Source: Flavobacterium cheongpyeongense (GTDB taxonomy: Bacteria; Bacteroidota; Bacteroidia; Flavobacteriales; Flavobacteriaceae). Taken from it: a DNA stretch of 64,000 nucleotides. The position numbers and the translations under genes were made by a program. Numbering within the stretch: position 1 is the first letter of the stretch; each line of letters begins with the position of its first letter. The notes under the pieces are model-generated. The model was not told where the DNA came from and did not search any database. It saw only the letters and a list, made by a program, of their open reading frames with translations. Of this stretch, positions 54,902-64,000 are shown one piece after another. The stretch is taken from assembly GCF_003202435.1 (NCBI RefSeq), contig NZ_QJHK01000023.1, positions 1 through 64,000 on the forward strand. Direction: 5' to 3'.

Positions 54902-56092
54902 CTAACTCGCTCGTTGTGCTCTTTCCCAGTTAACCGATTGTGATTTTTTCATATACCTAAAAAAGCCTAAAACCACGCATACATTCATTATAAAAAAGTA
55001 GTAAGGCACAAACAAAATCTTGACTCTGGTTTCTCTGTTTTCTAAAAACCAACCTAATAAAGCTGCAACATAAAAAAGAACCTGTAACCAAAAGAGTGTG
55101 GAATACAGTCCAAAAGAGAAAATCCCTTCGTTGATCGCTAAAATTGACAAAACAGGAATAAGAAGTATGAGGCATAATGGGGTTAAACTCCAGCGCAAAA
55201 CGCGATGCGAAATGTATTGAAAGGAAAGCGTTCCGTATTTAAAAACATTCAGCAAAGAACGAAGTCGCACAATAGATTGAATGCCTCCTGCAGAGATTCT
55301 GACTTTGCGTTTAAATTCTTCTTTCACATTAGCCGAAGCTGATTCTATAGCATAGGCATCAGGATCATATTGAATGGTATACCCTTCTTGAGCCACTCGC
55401 AGTGATATTATAAAATCATCCAGTAAGGTGTCTTTTTCAACGTGGCGGTACAAGGCTGTTCGAATGGCAAAAAGTTCCCCAGCAGCTCCTACCACTGAGT
55501 ACAATTCGGCATCCCATTTTTTCAATGCCGATTCATATTTCCAGTAAATGCCTTCTCCTGCACCAGAGGCGACATCGCTTTCTTTGTCAACAATTCGTTT
55601 TTCTCCAGAAACGCAACCAACCTTTGGATTGCTAAACAAGTTTACGATGCGTCTTATGGATTCTTTCCCGAGATTGGTATTGGCATCACTAAATATTACG
55701 ATGGGTGTTTTCACAAAATCCATCCCTCGATTCATTGCTCCAATTTTACCATTGCGCTCATCTAAATGATAAACCGTGGTGTTGGGATATCCTTTTAATA
55801 CATCGGGTGTGCCATCATCAGATCCATCGGTAACCCAAACGATATTGATTTTTTCTTTAGGATATTCGAGTTCTAAGGTGTTTTTCATTTTAGCAGCTAC
55901 ATAATCCTTTTCATTGTAAGCGGCAATAAACAAGGTCACTTCGGGTTCATAAGAGGGATCTATTGCTAGCTTTTTGCCCATCTTAAAAAACCTTCTGATT
56001 TTTATAATTGCATACAACAAAATACCGTAACCTACATAGGTATAAACAATTACAAAAAGTAAGATCCAAAATAGTATTGTTAATGTTATCAT
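54902..56092 (-). CDS. Family 2 glycosyltransferase, membrane-bound
   Basis: The 396-residue protein has one N-terminal and about three C-terminal membrane helices around a GT2 catalytic domain. The domain shows VTLFIAAYNEKDYV, WVTDGSDDGTPDVL, VIFSDANTNL and a DDFIISLRV segment, then FKRKVRISAGG at the QxxRW-type position. It probably adds sugar residues on the cytoplasmic side during exopolysaccharide assembly. A 190-base gap separates it from the upstream acyltransferase gene, so a secondary promoter is possible. Confidence 0.9.
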   Translation of the reverse strand: MITLTILFWILLFVIVYTYVGYGILLYAIIKIRRFFKMGKKLAIDPSYEPEVTLFIAAYNEKDYVAAKMKNTLELEYPKEKINIVWVTDGSDDGTPDVLKGYPNTTVYHLDERNGKIGAMNRGMDFVKTPIVIFSDANTNLGKESIRRIVNLFSNPKVGCVSGEKRIVDKESDVASGAGEGIYWKYESALKKWDAELYSVVGAAGELFAIRTALYRHVEKDTLLDDFIISLRVAQEGYTIQYDPDAYAIESASANVKEEFKRKVRISAGGIQSIVRLRSLLNVFKYGTLSFQYISHRVLRWSLTPLCLILLIPVLSILAINEGIFSFGLYSTLFWLQVLFYVAALLGWFLENRETRVKILFVPYYFFIMNVCVVLGFFRYMKKSQSVNWERAQRAS

Positions 56093-56240
56093 TTTTATTT
56101 GCTTAAAATTTTATCTTTGGATTTAGGACTTTCCTAAAAGCAAAACTCCGTTCAATTTATATTGGTAGACTACCTTCCTACTTTAAAGACAAAACAACTT
56201 CAATGATTTAAAAAATAAGTTTTAAAAATTCTAATCTGGC

Positions 56241-56250
56241 ACTACGTAGT
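56241..56250. repeat. Palindrome ACTACGTAGT in an operon gap
   Basis: Perfect 10-base palindrome within the 190-base gap between the acyltransferase and glycosyltransferase genes. It could be a regulator site; nothing else supports this. Confidence 0.25.
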
Positions 56251-56282
56251 CAGGTTTTATTGACATCAAATTTATACCCGTG

Positions 56283-56897
56283 TTAGACCTTTTCCCATGC
56301 TTGGGTTTCATGATTGTATTTTTTCAACACTCTGGCGGGATTCCCAACCGCAACAGCATAACTTTCAATATCTTTTGTGACTACACTTCCCGCCGCAATA
56401 ACACAATTTTTACCAATGGTAACTCCAGCCAAAACCACCACGTTAGCACCAATCCAAGTACCATTGCCAATAGTTATAGGTGCTGTAGATACTCCCTGAA
56501 CATGAATAGGAAGGTTTACATCTTCATAATTATGATTTAAGCCCGAAAGGGTAATGTTTTGAGCAAGTCTAATGTCATTTCCGATAGTGACCGGACCAAT
56601 GATGGTGTTACTAAGCCCTATTTTGGTTCTATCTCCAATAATGACAGGACCAACACCATTGTTAATTGCTGAAAAATCTTCAATAGTTGAATCCTCTCCA
56701 AGTTCAAATTTATTCCATGGTACAACGTCCAATCTTGTTCGGGGTCTAATTCGGGCTCCTTTTCCTTTTTTATGATAAAAAGGATTTACGAACCACTTAA
56801 TCCATAGTCTTGGTCTTGTTTGTTTAGGAATAAGTATCGACCAGTGAACCATTTTTTTTAATTGTTCATTTGATTTGATTTTTTCTTTTAATCCCAT
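56283..56897 (-). CDS. Hexapeptide-repeat acyltransferase (WcaF/NodL-like)
   Basis: The protein of 204 residues is built largely of left-handed beta-helix repeats (IIGDRTKIGLSN, VTIGNDIRLAQN, ITIGNGTWIGANVVV, VTIGKNCVIAAGSVV). The likely catalytic His is in LSGLNHNY. Such enzymes transfer acetyl groups to sugars. Its start overlaps the end of the upstream glycosyltransferase gene by ten bases, so it belongs to the polysaccharide operon and probably O-acetylates the product or a precursor. Confidence 0.9.
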   Translation of the reverse strand: MGLKEKIKSNEQLKKMVHWSILIPKQTRPRLWIKWFVNPFYHKKGKGARIRPRTRLDVVPWNKFELGEDSTIEDFSAINNGVGPVIIGDRTKIGLSNTIIGPVTIGNDIRLAQNITLSGLNHNYEDVNLPIHVQGVSTAPITIGNGTWIGANVVVLAGVTIGKNCVIAAGSVVTKDIESYAVAVGNPARVLKKYNHETQAWEKV

Positions 56898-58102
56898 TGC
56901 ATTCTGTTTTTGGTTGCTTTAATTATTGCATTATAGATAGCACTAACATTGTTTTCCCAAGTATGACTTTTAGCAAAATTGGCTCTTTGTTCTTCTAGTG
57001 CTTTTGAGTTTTCTTCCAGAGCTTTTTCGGTTAAGGTAATGTACTCTTCATTTGAAGATGCCAGATACACGTACTCACTAAACATTTCCATTGCTTTGGT
57101 TTGCGTTGCAATTACTGGTTTTCCCATTGCAAGGTATTCGTCGATTTTTCTTGGATAATTCCCAATCGTTAAGTTGTTGGTCAACTGCGGATTGATGGCT
57201 ACATCAAAACCTTTTACATAAGCCGGAAGTTCTGAACTATCTTTACTCCCAAAAAAATGCACATTCGGCAATTGATGTAATTTTGATTTTTTAAAATCGT
57301 CGTCCTCCGGCCCTACGAGAACAATACTCCAGTTTTTTCTTTGCTCTGCTATATATTCAAGTAAATTGATGTCTAACCTTAAACTGATAAGCGACCCCAC
57401 ATAGCCAATAATTGGTGATGGTACATTATTGAATGCTGCGGGAACTTGTATAGCACCCTCATTGTCACTAAAGTGTGAGACATCGCAACCTTGTCCAACC
57501 ATATAACTATGAGTAGTGTATTGTAATCCAAAATCGGCAAAAAAATCAGAATTCGTCAATAAAACATCCGCTTGTTGTATGACTTCAGGTTCCATTTGTT
57601 CTCCGTGTTTTTGCCAATATGGTACTTTTACCAAATAATCTCGCATATAATAAGCGTATACTTTGGGCTGTAAAAATTCTTTCAAATGTCTTCCTAAAAA
57701 CATGGAACTGTCATTAAAGAGAATGACATCCTTAAAATTCAATCGCTTGACCGCCGATGTAATATCTTCTGAAAATAAACGAGCATTTCTCCTGTTCAAG
57801 ATTTTAAAAACAATATGAAGAGGCAACCAGTTAATGGATTCAACACTATTTTTAGGATATAGATTCCATAGGTTGGTTTCAATCTCGTATAAATCAGGTT
57901 CAAGCCCTTTTTTGATTCTGATTCTTTTTTGAATTTTTTCTTTATGCTTATCTTTCCCCATGGTAGCTCTATCCATCGGTGGATTTACATATAAAACCCG
58001 ATTGTGTTTGGCAAACTCCAATGCTATATTCTTGCAATTACTACCTATTTCAATATCCCAGGCTTGTATGCCTACCACTATAATATCTTTCCCTTTTATC
58101 AT
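56888..58102 (-). CDS. Family 1/4-type glycosyltransferase (GT-B)
   Basis: The 404-residue GT-B protein has no membrane helices. It resembles the TuaH-like group: an N-terminal half with QAWDIEIGSNCKNIALEFA and a C-terminal nucleotide-sugar domain with IIGYVGSLISLRLD, GKPVIATQTKAMEMF and a DEYLAMG acid motif. It should add a sugar to the lipid-linked repeat unit. The start overlaps the stop of the next gene upstream by four bases. Confidence 0.88.
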   Translation of the reverse strand: MIKGKDIIVVGIQAWDIEIGSNCKNIALEFAKHNRVLYVNPPMDRATMGKDKHKEKIQKRIRIKKGLEPDLYEIETNLWNLYPKNSVESINWLPLHIVFKILNRRNARLFSEDITSAVKRLNFKDVILFNDSSMFLGRHLKEFLQPKVYAYYMRDYLVKVPYWQKHGEQMEPEVIQQADVLLTNSDFFADFGLQYTTHSYMVGQGCDVSHFSDNEGAIQVPAAFNNVPSPIIGYVGSLISLRLDINLLEYIAEQRKNWSIVLVGPEDDDFKKSKLHQLPNVHFFGSKDSSELPAYVKGFDVAINPQLTNNLTIGNYPRKIDEYLAMGKPVIATQTKAMEMFSEYVYLASSNEEYITLTEKALEENSKALEEQRANFAKSHTWENNVSAIYNAIIKATKNRMQWD

Positions 58103-59268
58103 GATTTCGTATTTTTTAATTGTTCGACATGAATTGATTCATAAAGTTTCAAATACTCTTTGGCCATATTTTTCCAGGAGAACTGTTTACTTCGCTCTAA
58201 ACCTTTCTCACAAATCGATTGGCGATAGGCTTCATTATTTAGAATTGTAATTAATCCTTCTGTAATTTCTTCAGATTGAAACGGATTGACAATATGGGCA
58301 GCATCTTCTGCAATTTCAGGCATTGATGAAGTATTTGATGTGATTACAGGCACGTTACACGACATGGCTTCCAGCATAGGAATCCCAAAACTTTCGCGAA
58401 GTGACGGATAGAGAAAGATATCGCATTGAGAATAAATAGCTGGCAAATCAGAATTAATCACATAGCCTGTCAAAACAATATGATGAATGAGATTGGGGTC
58501 GTTAATTTCATTCAACAAGCTATTCAGTTCTGTTTTATCATAATCCAACATTACGAGTTTATGATTAGAGGCTGTACGTTTTAAAAAATCGGAAAAAGCT
58601 TTAAGAGTACCTTTTGTATTTTTTTTAGGGTCTGTATTTCCTAAGAAAAAGAAGTACTTGTCGGGCAAATTGTATTTTTCTTTAACACGTTTGAGTTCTT
58701 CTCTATTAGTAATGGGTTTAAAATGTTCGCTTACTCCATTATAGATAGCATCTAGTTTTGTATTGTCTTTAATCCCAAAGAACTCCCCAATTCTGTTTTT
58801 TTCAAAATGAGAAACAGTAATCACTTTTTTACTCTTGTTTACTACACGAGGTACGACCAATTTTCTATAAATGTTTCCAAATTTTTGATAGGTACTTGCA
58901 CTACTTCTCAGTATTTTCAAATAACTACTTTCCATATAAATAATATCATGAAGAATCGTTATTAGAGGAATAGAGGTAAAAAAAGGTGCAGTATTACTGG
59001 TGCAGTGCAAGATATCGCAGCCATATTTTTTGGCAGCATTGGGCAATGCTATTTGCTCCCATGTAGGATACGGTCCTCCATTTAATTCAATAATCGTAAA
59101 ATTCGAAGTGGCTGTAAGAGCAGATCGATCTTCATCAGGTTTTACAAAAATGAAATAGTCATTTACATGGTCTAGCTCTTGCAGGTTCTTTATCAGTTCT
59201 AAAGCTACCATGTCCATTCCATGTTTTTTCTTGCGAAAAAGTCGTTGCCCTTCTATACCTATTTTCAT
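58099..59268 (-). CDS. Family 4 glycosyltransferase (GT-B)
   Basis: The 389-residue protein carries the typical GT4 C-terminal motif SLRESFGIPMLEAMSCNVPV with the E-x7-E pair, the binding loop FFLGNTDPKKNTKG, and HDIIYMESS in the N-terminal domain. It begins MKIGIEGQRLFRKKKHG. It is part of the tightly packed glycosyltransferase block; donor sugar unknown. A 105-base gap precedes it. Confidence 0.92.
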   Translation of the reverse strand: MKIGIEGQRLFRKKKHGMDMVALELIKNLQELDHVNDYFIFVKPDEDRSALTATSNFTIIELNGGPYPTWEQIALPNAAKKYGCDILHCTSNTAPFFTSIPLITILHDIIYMESSYLKILRSSASTYQKFGNIYRKLVVPRVVNKSKKVITVSHFEKNRIGEFFGIKDNTKLDAIYNGVSEHFKPITNREELKRVKEKYNLPDKYFFFLGNTDPKKNTKGTLKAFSDFLKRTASNHKLVMLDYDKTELNSLLNEINDPNLIHHIVLTGYVINSDLPAIYSQCDIFLYPSLRESFGIPMLEAMSCNVPVITSNTSSMPEIAEDAAHIVNPFQSEEITEGLITILNNEAYRQSICEKGLERSKQFSWKNMAKEYLKLYESIHVEQLKNTKS

Positions 59269-59373
59269 AACGCTGCTTTTTTTAGATTGATTGCTTCTTT
59301 ATCCGTAGAAGAATGAGAAGTAATTACGATTTCATTTTTACATTTCTGGACTAATATCTTTTATGACATAATT

Positions 59374-60570
59374 TCAAGCCTGTTTTTTTGAACCTGAGGT
59401 ATGCTGTGTGTGAATAAAAGTTTTATTAGCACCTTTAATTTTTAACAAAGACAACAACATCATGAACATTCCTTTTGGCAAACTCATTAATGCTTTTAAA
59501 GTTTTGCTATTGTAAAAGGATTTTGGCACAGAGAAAACAAAAGACAATACACAGGCTATTAACAAGACCCCCCAATAATCCGAATAAGAATTTTGATTAT
59601 CTAGCCAGAAGTTTAGCATCACAAAACTAACGCTGCACAGTATAACGGCTCCGAGTAATAATATTCGAGGAGGCTGAATAAATTGAATTGCCTTGTCGAA
59701 ATAATCGACATTACCTTTCATAACTAAATGCTTGCAGGCATTTAAAATATCTTTCTTAAAGTAATGCAATTGTGCTGACAACCATCTGCGACGTTGATTG
59801 CCAAACACCTCAGCTTTTTGAATTTTTTCGTCAAAAACCATTGCATCATTGAGATAAACAATTTTGTTTCCTTCTTTAAGCATTTTGAGTTCAATTTCTT
59901 TATCAAATCCCCCAACGGCAGTAACAGTAGCCATAAGTGTTTTAAAATAATGGTATTGAAAAGCCATCCCAGAACCAATTATTGCAGATGATAGTCCTAA
60001 AACCCGGTGTCCTTTCCTGAAAATATTATTGTTAATTTCTTCGCTAATAGCATCAAGAATGGCCCAGGAATTGTTCGTGTTCTTGGCAGTACGATGGCCT
60101 TGCACGGCAATAAAGCCATGTTCTAAAGCTGCATTTATTAGCTTCAAAAAGTCATTTGCCATAACATTATCAGCATCTAAAACCACTGCGATATCATAAT
60201 CCCTTTCGAGAGTGGCCATGGCTTTATTCAACGCTTTAGATTTTGTGCTTTTTTCAAAACTTACCTCAATTACGCTAATCGGTAAGTTCTTTAGCTCCGA
60301 TATGGTTTCTTTTTGAAAAGAATCGGCAATAATTACAACATCATAAAAATCAGACGGATAATCCTGCTGTAATGCAGCATTTGCAACTTCAACAATTACT
60401 TCATCTTCTTTGTAACCTGGAATAAGCACTGCTATTTTTTTTATATTTCCGTTATCCGAATATTTTTTTTGTTTATAAAACAAACTTGCAACGGAAAATA
60501 TTAAAATATATAACGTTGCCAAACCCAGAAGGCTTAATAAAATAACTTGTATGATGTTAAATACTAGCAT
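59374..60570 (-). CDS. Processive-type family 2 glycosyltransferase, membrane-bound
   Basis: An N-terminal membrane helix is followed by a GT2 domain with VLIPGYKEDEVI, VVLDADNVM and the QRRRW motif of the cellulose/hyaluronan synthase group, then C-terminal membrane helices and a basic tail (398 residues). The D, DxD, QxxRW arrangement suggests polymerising or membrane-proximal transfer. It is co-directional with the PRTase-HAD gene 51 bases upstream. Confidence 0.9.
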   Translation of the reverse strand: MLVFNIIQVILLSLLGLATLYILIFSVASLFYKQKKYSDNGNIKKIAVLIPGYKEDEVIVEVANAALQQDYPSDFYDVVIIADSFQKETISELKNLPISVIEVSFEKSTKSKALNKAMATLERDYDIAVVLDADNVMANDFLKLINAALEHGFIAVQGHRTAKNTNNSWAILDAISEEINNNIFRKGHRVLGLSSAIIGSGMAFQYHYFKTLMATVTAVGGFDKEIELKMLKEGNKIVYLNDAMVFDEKIQKAEVFGNQRRRWLSAQLHYFKKDILNACKHLVMKGNVDYFDKAIQFIQPPRILLLGAVILCSVSFVMLNFWLDNQNSYSDYWGVLLIACVLSFVFSVPKSFYNSKTLKALMSLPKGMFMMLLSLLKIKGANKTFIHTQHTSGSKKQA

Positions 60571-60621
60571 AATAAATTTTATAATTAAAAACCGTTAGGG
60601 TTTAAGATTAATTAATTTCTC

Positions 60622-61560
60622 TTATTTAAACTTTCTCAGTATATCTCTCATTTTTAAAGCATATTTTCTAAGGAAAGGCAAATGTTTGCCACTTTTAAGA
60701 TTATACATAAAAGATTCCGATTCGAATATCATTTCAAAATTAGCAGTACACAAAACCGGTTTTTTTGACAACCTATTGATTTCAATAGCCTGATGGTATT
60801 CACTTTCAACAAAAAGCACGTATGGTTTTGCTAAATAGGCTTTTGCCTTATGATCTCCATGGCTGTTGGCTCGCTGTCTGGCTTCCATATTGGGTAAATC
60901 CAGCATAACCAATTCATTGTATTTGATATTGTTGGCCGCTAACCAAGTTTCGGTTTCCTTGCGGTATTTTTCCAGACGTGAGGTAACAATTGTCCCAATT
61001 TTACTCCCGGGTATAAACAATGGTGGGGCATTTAAAATAAAATCGATGTATTTTTCTCCATCGTCATTTTGTTCCGGCAAAGGATCTGCACACAAAACCC
61101 CATCAATGTCAAAACAGGCTTTTTCCAGAGTGGTATGATTGAGAATATTCCACTGAAAATACCTAGGTAAAGGCACCACTTCAAAAAAATAATCAACCAT
61201 TTTTTCTTTTCCAGGAATGACATAAACTGCACAATATTTTATATTGAATTGATCGTTCAGATGTTTCAAACTTTCTTTAACCTCGATCATAGCAGCACCT
61301 GAAGCAATACTGTCATCGACCACAAGTATGTTTTTAAATTCTGAAATATCAAAAAACTGGCTTCTGGCACCTGCTTTATAGATATGTCCATTCAAAAAAG
61401 AATGAATATCTGTATAAGGCCTGTTAAGATATAAGGCCAATAAATTTGCAGGAAGCATCCCACTTCTCGGAACACCAACAATCAAATCAAAATTACGCGG
61501 AATTACACTTAATCGCTGAAGTATGATAGTATTTAAATCTTTTACATTTCTATAGTACAT
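60622..61560 (-). CDS. Phosphoribosyltransferase-HAD fusion protein
   Basis: Residues 1-130 form a type I phosphoribosyltransferase domain with GVPRSGMLPA and the PRPP-binding motif ILVVDDSIASGAAM (78-91). From about 145 a HAD-type domain begins with CFDIDGVLCADP (nucleophile D151, D153), then VTSRLEKY and KAKAYL. In the Ter stress systems similar PRTase and HAD domains are thought to make nucleoside-like metabolites. In this polysaccharide operon the protein might make a ribosyl or other phosphorylated precursor. No signal peptide or membrane helix. The family is recognisable; the reaction is not. Confidence 0.82.
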   Translation of the reverse strand: MYYRNVKDLNTIILQRLSVIPRNFDLIVGVPRSGMLPANLLALYLNRPYTDIHSFLNGHIYKAGARSQFFDISEFKNILVVDDSIASGAAMIEVKESLKHLNDQFNIKYCAVYVIPGKEKMVDYFFEVVPLPRYFQWNILNHTTLEKACFDIDGVLCADPLPEQNDDGEKYIDFILNAPPLFIPGSKIGTIVTSRLEKYRKETETWLAANNIKYNELVMLDLPNMEARQRANSHGDHKAKAYLAKPYVLFVESEYHQAIEINRLSKKPVLCTANFEMIFESESFMYNLKSGKHLPFLRKYALKMRDILRKFK

Positions 61561-61611
61561 AGCTTTTGGTTTTAATAATTATTATCATGGCTTTACACGG
61601 TGGTTAGTAGG

Positions 61612-63102
61612 TTATAAGTTTTGTGCTGTACTTAATTCTGGTTGATTCTCTATGTTGCCTTTTTCAAAAATTTCAGGATTGGATATTATCGCTATAGTTG
61701 CATAAATAAGTAAGGCAGTAGGCATTTGCCCTAAAACGGCATTGCCATAGGAAGCCGCCATAACACCCGCCATTCCAGAAATTAGCGCACTCATTTTTAA
61801 TTTGGTTATTGGATCTCGAATAATAAACATGACTTTGTAGGATGCTTTGCCTATTACATAAAACAAAACAAACAAATGAAATAGCAAACCTATAATACCT
61901 AATTCTGCCCAAATTAAAACGTACCAACTGTCTGTGGCTACATGCGAAAGAAAAGCATTTGGCAAAAATCGCTGCGCTTTATCGCCTGCATGGCCAATAC
62001 CTCCTCCAAATGGTCTTGATGCCAAATAGGCTTTCAGTATTTTCTGATTGTTTAATCGTACTTGCAACGAGGGCTCATTGGGATCAAACGCACTTCGCAT
62101 TCGTCTTATTTGGTCATTCCCATTAGCGATAGTTGTGTATTTGAAAAAAACAAAAAAAATAGCAAGAAATAGTACACCAAATGACAAAACTTTAATATTC
62201 TTTCTCAGTAAAAAAAAAGTCATTAGCCCCCCCAATGGAACTGCAATTGAACCTCTGGTTCCGGATATCAACATGCCGTAGAATCCTAATATTCCAACGA
62301 TTGTAAAAAATACTTTAGCAAAACCTTTTTTGGTCATAGAATAAATAATAGCCACTACACCCGTATACCCTTGATTTCCTCCAAATTGCCCCGCATCACT
62401 GAAAAATGAAAAAACCCTTAATTTACCAAAAAGTACATGAGTCTGAGCGGCCCCCGCATTTAACCATGCCTGTTCGGCAGCATCTACCCCGATAAACAAC
62501 TGCTTCATCCCGTTAAGGGTTGCAATTATGGAGAAAACACCCCAGACATACAACAGTATATCTAACTTTTTATGGGTATTTATAAATAAAAAGGTGAGAA
62601 TAATAAAGAAAAAGAAATAAAACCCAAGGCCTCTGCCTGCAATCCAGGCCTCAACACTTCGGGCTTCTGGGTTTACAAGCTGAAATATGCAATATAGCAA
62701 CCAAATACCTGCCAGATAAGTAATGTCTTTATTGGCAGGTGACCAATCAACCTTTTCCCTGAATTTGGAAAAAATTAATGCTAAAAAGGTTAAAATCATG
62801 ACACCATCTATGGCAAAACCTAAAGGCAAACCTGTTACATAGCGTGTTAAGCCAAGTACCAAAAAGTTAAGACCAATAGCCGTATAAAAACCAAGAATTG
62901 GATACGTAAACAATTTATATAAAAAGAAAACCACAAACAGAAGTGCAACTAAAAGACCTATTCCAACTATTTTTAATTTTGTAATTACTAATGCAATTAA
63001 CACTAGTGTCAAAAACAAAAACACAAGTCCCTTTGGACTAGACAAACTAGCAGAACCAGAGGATTTATCAAAAGGATTTATATTGTTGCTACTTGTGTTC
63101 AC
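61612..63102 (-). CDS. O-antigen polymerase/ligase-family membrane protein (Wzy_C)
   Basis: About eleven membrane helices and a large loop carrying SRPFGGGIGHAGDK and NAFLSHVATDSWYVLIWAELG match the Wzy_C (O-antigen ligase/polymerase) domain. In this operon, with a flippase immediately upstream (11 bases), it probably polymerises the repeat unit at the periplasmic face of the inner membrane. Length (496) is normal for the family. Confidence 0.9.
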   Translation of the reverse strand: MNTSSNNINPFDKSSGSASLSSPKGLVFLFLTLVLIALVITKLKIVGIGLLVALLFVVFFLYKLFTYPILGFYTAIGLNFLVLGLTRYVTGLPLGFAIDGVMILTFLALIFSKFREKVDWSPANKDITYLAGIWLLYCIFQLVNPEARSVEAWIAGRGLGFYFFFFIILTFLFINTHKKLDILLYVWGVFSIIATLNGMKQLFIGVDAAEQAWLNAGAAQTHVLFGKLRVFSFFSDAGQFGGNQGYTGVVAIIYSMTKKGFAKVFFTIVGILGFYGMLISGTRGSIAVPLGGLMTFFLLRKNIKVLSFGVLFLAIFFVFFKYTTIANGNDQIRRMRSAFDPNEPSLQVRLNNQKILKAYLASRPFGGGIGHAGDKAQRFLPNAFLSHVATDSWYVLIWAELGIIGLLFHLFVLFYVIGKASYKVMFIIRDPITKLKMSALISGMAGVMAASYGNAVLGQMPTALLIYATIAIISNPEIFEKGNIENQPELSTAQNL

Positions 63103-63113
63103 TTTACTTTAGT

Positions 63114-64000
63114 TTACTTGGTTTTTGCTGATTCATTCAGATTAGTATTAGTCGCTTTATGAATAAGGTCTCTATAAAAATTGATCCCACTTGAAAAAAT
63201 TTCTTTATAAGCCAAAGTCAGTTCTTTGTTCAAAAAATACATTCCCATGCAAATGCCAACTAAAGTGAAAATTATTGACGCAACTGCAACTAGTAATAAC
63301 GATTTGAACATAAAAATGGCTATACAATCACCTATAATATTTGCCAAAACCATAACAAATACCTTTATGGCATTAATTTTTGGTTTATTAATACTGTCTA
63401 AGCCAATACCTGTCATCCTGTCGATGGGCAATAACAATCCGTAAATAGAGAAAACCCGAACAATATGGACAACATTAAATCCTGTTTCTGGATCCGTTAC
63501 TAAATATTGACTCCCACTTATTACCCATACAAAGAATTCTGCAAATACAAATGTGAATAAACTAAGTCCTGCAAAAAGATACGTTAAGGCTCCAGAATAG
63601 GTGTAAAACAAATTCCTTACTTCTTCTGTTTTTCCTTGAACACTGGCTTTAGACATTTTAGGGAATGCGGTTGCAACAAAGCTACGAAGAGGAATCTGCT
63701 GTAATTCGGTCAATTTTAATGGTATGCTATATAAAGCAACAGCGGCACTTCCTAATGGGCTTAAACTGATAATTATGGTATCTGCACTTCTTAACAGGTT
63801 CGTACCTATTAATGTGAACGTAGTATATTTTCCAAAATCTAACAAGGTTTTGTTTGTCTTTTTATTGGCTTTGAAAATAAATTTAGTACCATCCCAGCCC
63901 AAAACTATGCTTATTAATGAGGTAAAAGCATTTATAAAAAGTAAAGCAATGACTAATTTACCTACTGACATTGCACCTGTAAAAAAATTAATTAAAATCA
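63114..64000 (-). CDS. Polysaccharide flippase (Wzx/MATE-like), 5' end outside the window
   Basis: The open frame continues past the window edge (ILINFFTGAMSVGK precedes the first internal ATG at 63971), so only the C-terminal ~295 residues are seen. They contain about eight membrane helices with the polysaccharide biosynthesis C-terminal pattern (NLLRSADTIIISLSPLGSAA, PKMSKASVQGK). It would translocate lipid-linked repeat units across the inner membrane and pairs with the Wzy-like protein behind it. Confidence 0.88.
   Translation of the reverse strand, partial: ILINFFTGAMSVGKLVIALLFINAFTSLISIVLGWDGTKFIFKANKKTNKTLLDFGKYTTFTLIGTNLLRSADTIIISLSPLGSAAVALYSIPLKLTELQQIPLRSFVATAFPKMSKASVQGKTEEVRNLFYTYSGALTYLFAGLSLFTFVFAEFFVWVISGSQYLVTDPETGFNVVHIVRVFSIYGLLLPIDRMTGIGLDSINKPKINAIKVFVMVLANIIGDCIAIFMFKSLLLVAVASIIFTLVGICMGMYFLNKELTLAYKEIFSSGINFYRDLIHKATNTNLNESAKTK

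Overview
The window looks like a chromosomal segment of a Flavobacterium-like member of the Bacteroidota. The DNA is AT-rich, ribosome-binding sites are weak, promoter boxes have the TAnnTTTG or TAAATTTA form, there are paired SusC/SusD genes, and many products carry lipoprotein signals. This assignment rests on gene content and protein family resemblance only; no database search was run.

Region 1 (1-5043) is the end of a type II-C CRISPR locus. It holds the start of an IS1595-type transposase at the left edge, a full-length cas9 with all catalytic residues, and a divergent tracrRNA gene just upstream of cas9. No repeat array, cas1 or cas2 is seen in the window. Next comes a comparatively GC-rich FAD monooxygenase gene with an N-terminal DnaJ-like zinc finger (5095-6540).

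Region 2 (about 6750-48680) is a very large glycan-utilisation locus whose enzymes fit the complete breakdown of eukaryotic N-glycans. It encodes two SusC/SusD pairs and a PNGase F-type amidase. The trimming enzymes are two GH92 mannosidases, two GH29 fucosidases, a GH35 galactosidase, a GH20 hexosaminidase, a GH3 enzyme with a PA14 insert and a GH18 enzyme. Also present are a glycosylasparaginase, a GHL10-like protein, a CBM9-like protein, a sialidase-fold lipoprotein, a sugar mutarotase, an M28 peptidase, a sodium:solute symporter, a cytoplasmic GH130 mannosyl-GlcNAc phosphorylase and a NagB-LmbE fusion. A LytS/LytTR two-component pair sits inside the locus. Five leftward promoters of the locus share a 13-base element (GTYRTYNGTCKAA) placed 27-28 bases upstream of a TTAAATTTAA-like -7 box, so they appear to form one regulon.

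Region 3 (48680-50490) is a scarred area. It has a TetR gene directly followed by the last 33 codons of a zinc-type alcohol dehydrogenase/quinone reductase, and direct repeats resembling operators without a gene behind them.

Region 4 (50492-64000) is a leftward exopolysaccharide locus: flippase (cut by the window edge), polymerase/ligase, a phosphoribosyltransferase-HAD fusion, four glycosyltransferases and a hexapeptide acyltransferase. It continues into a Tat-signal gluconate dehydrogenase subunit 3-like protein, a GMC oxidoreductase and two paralogous YVTN beta-propeller proteins. The joining of a redox/beta-propeller module and a PRTase-HAD enzyme to a polysaccharide operon is the least explained part of the window.
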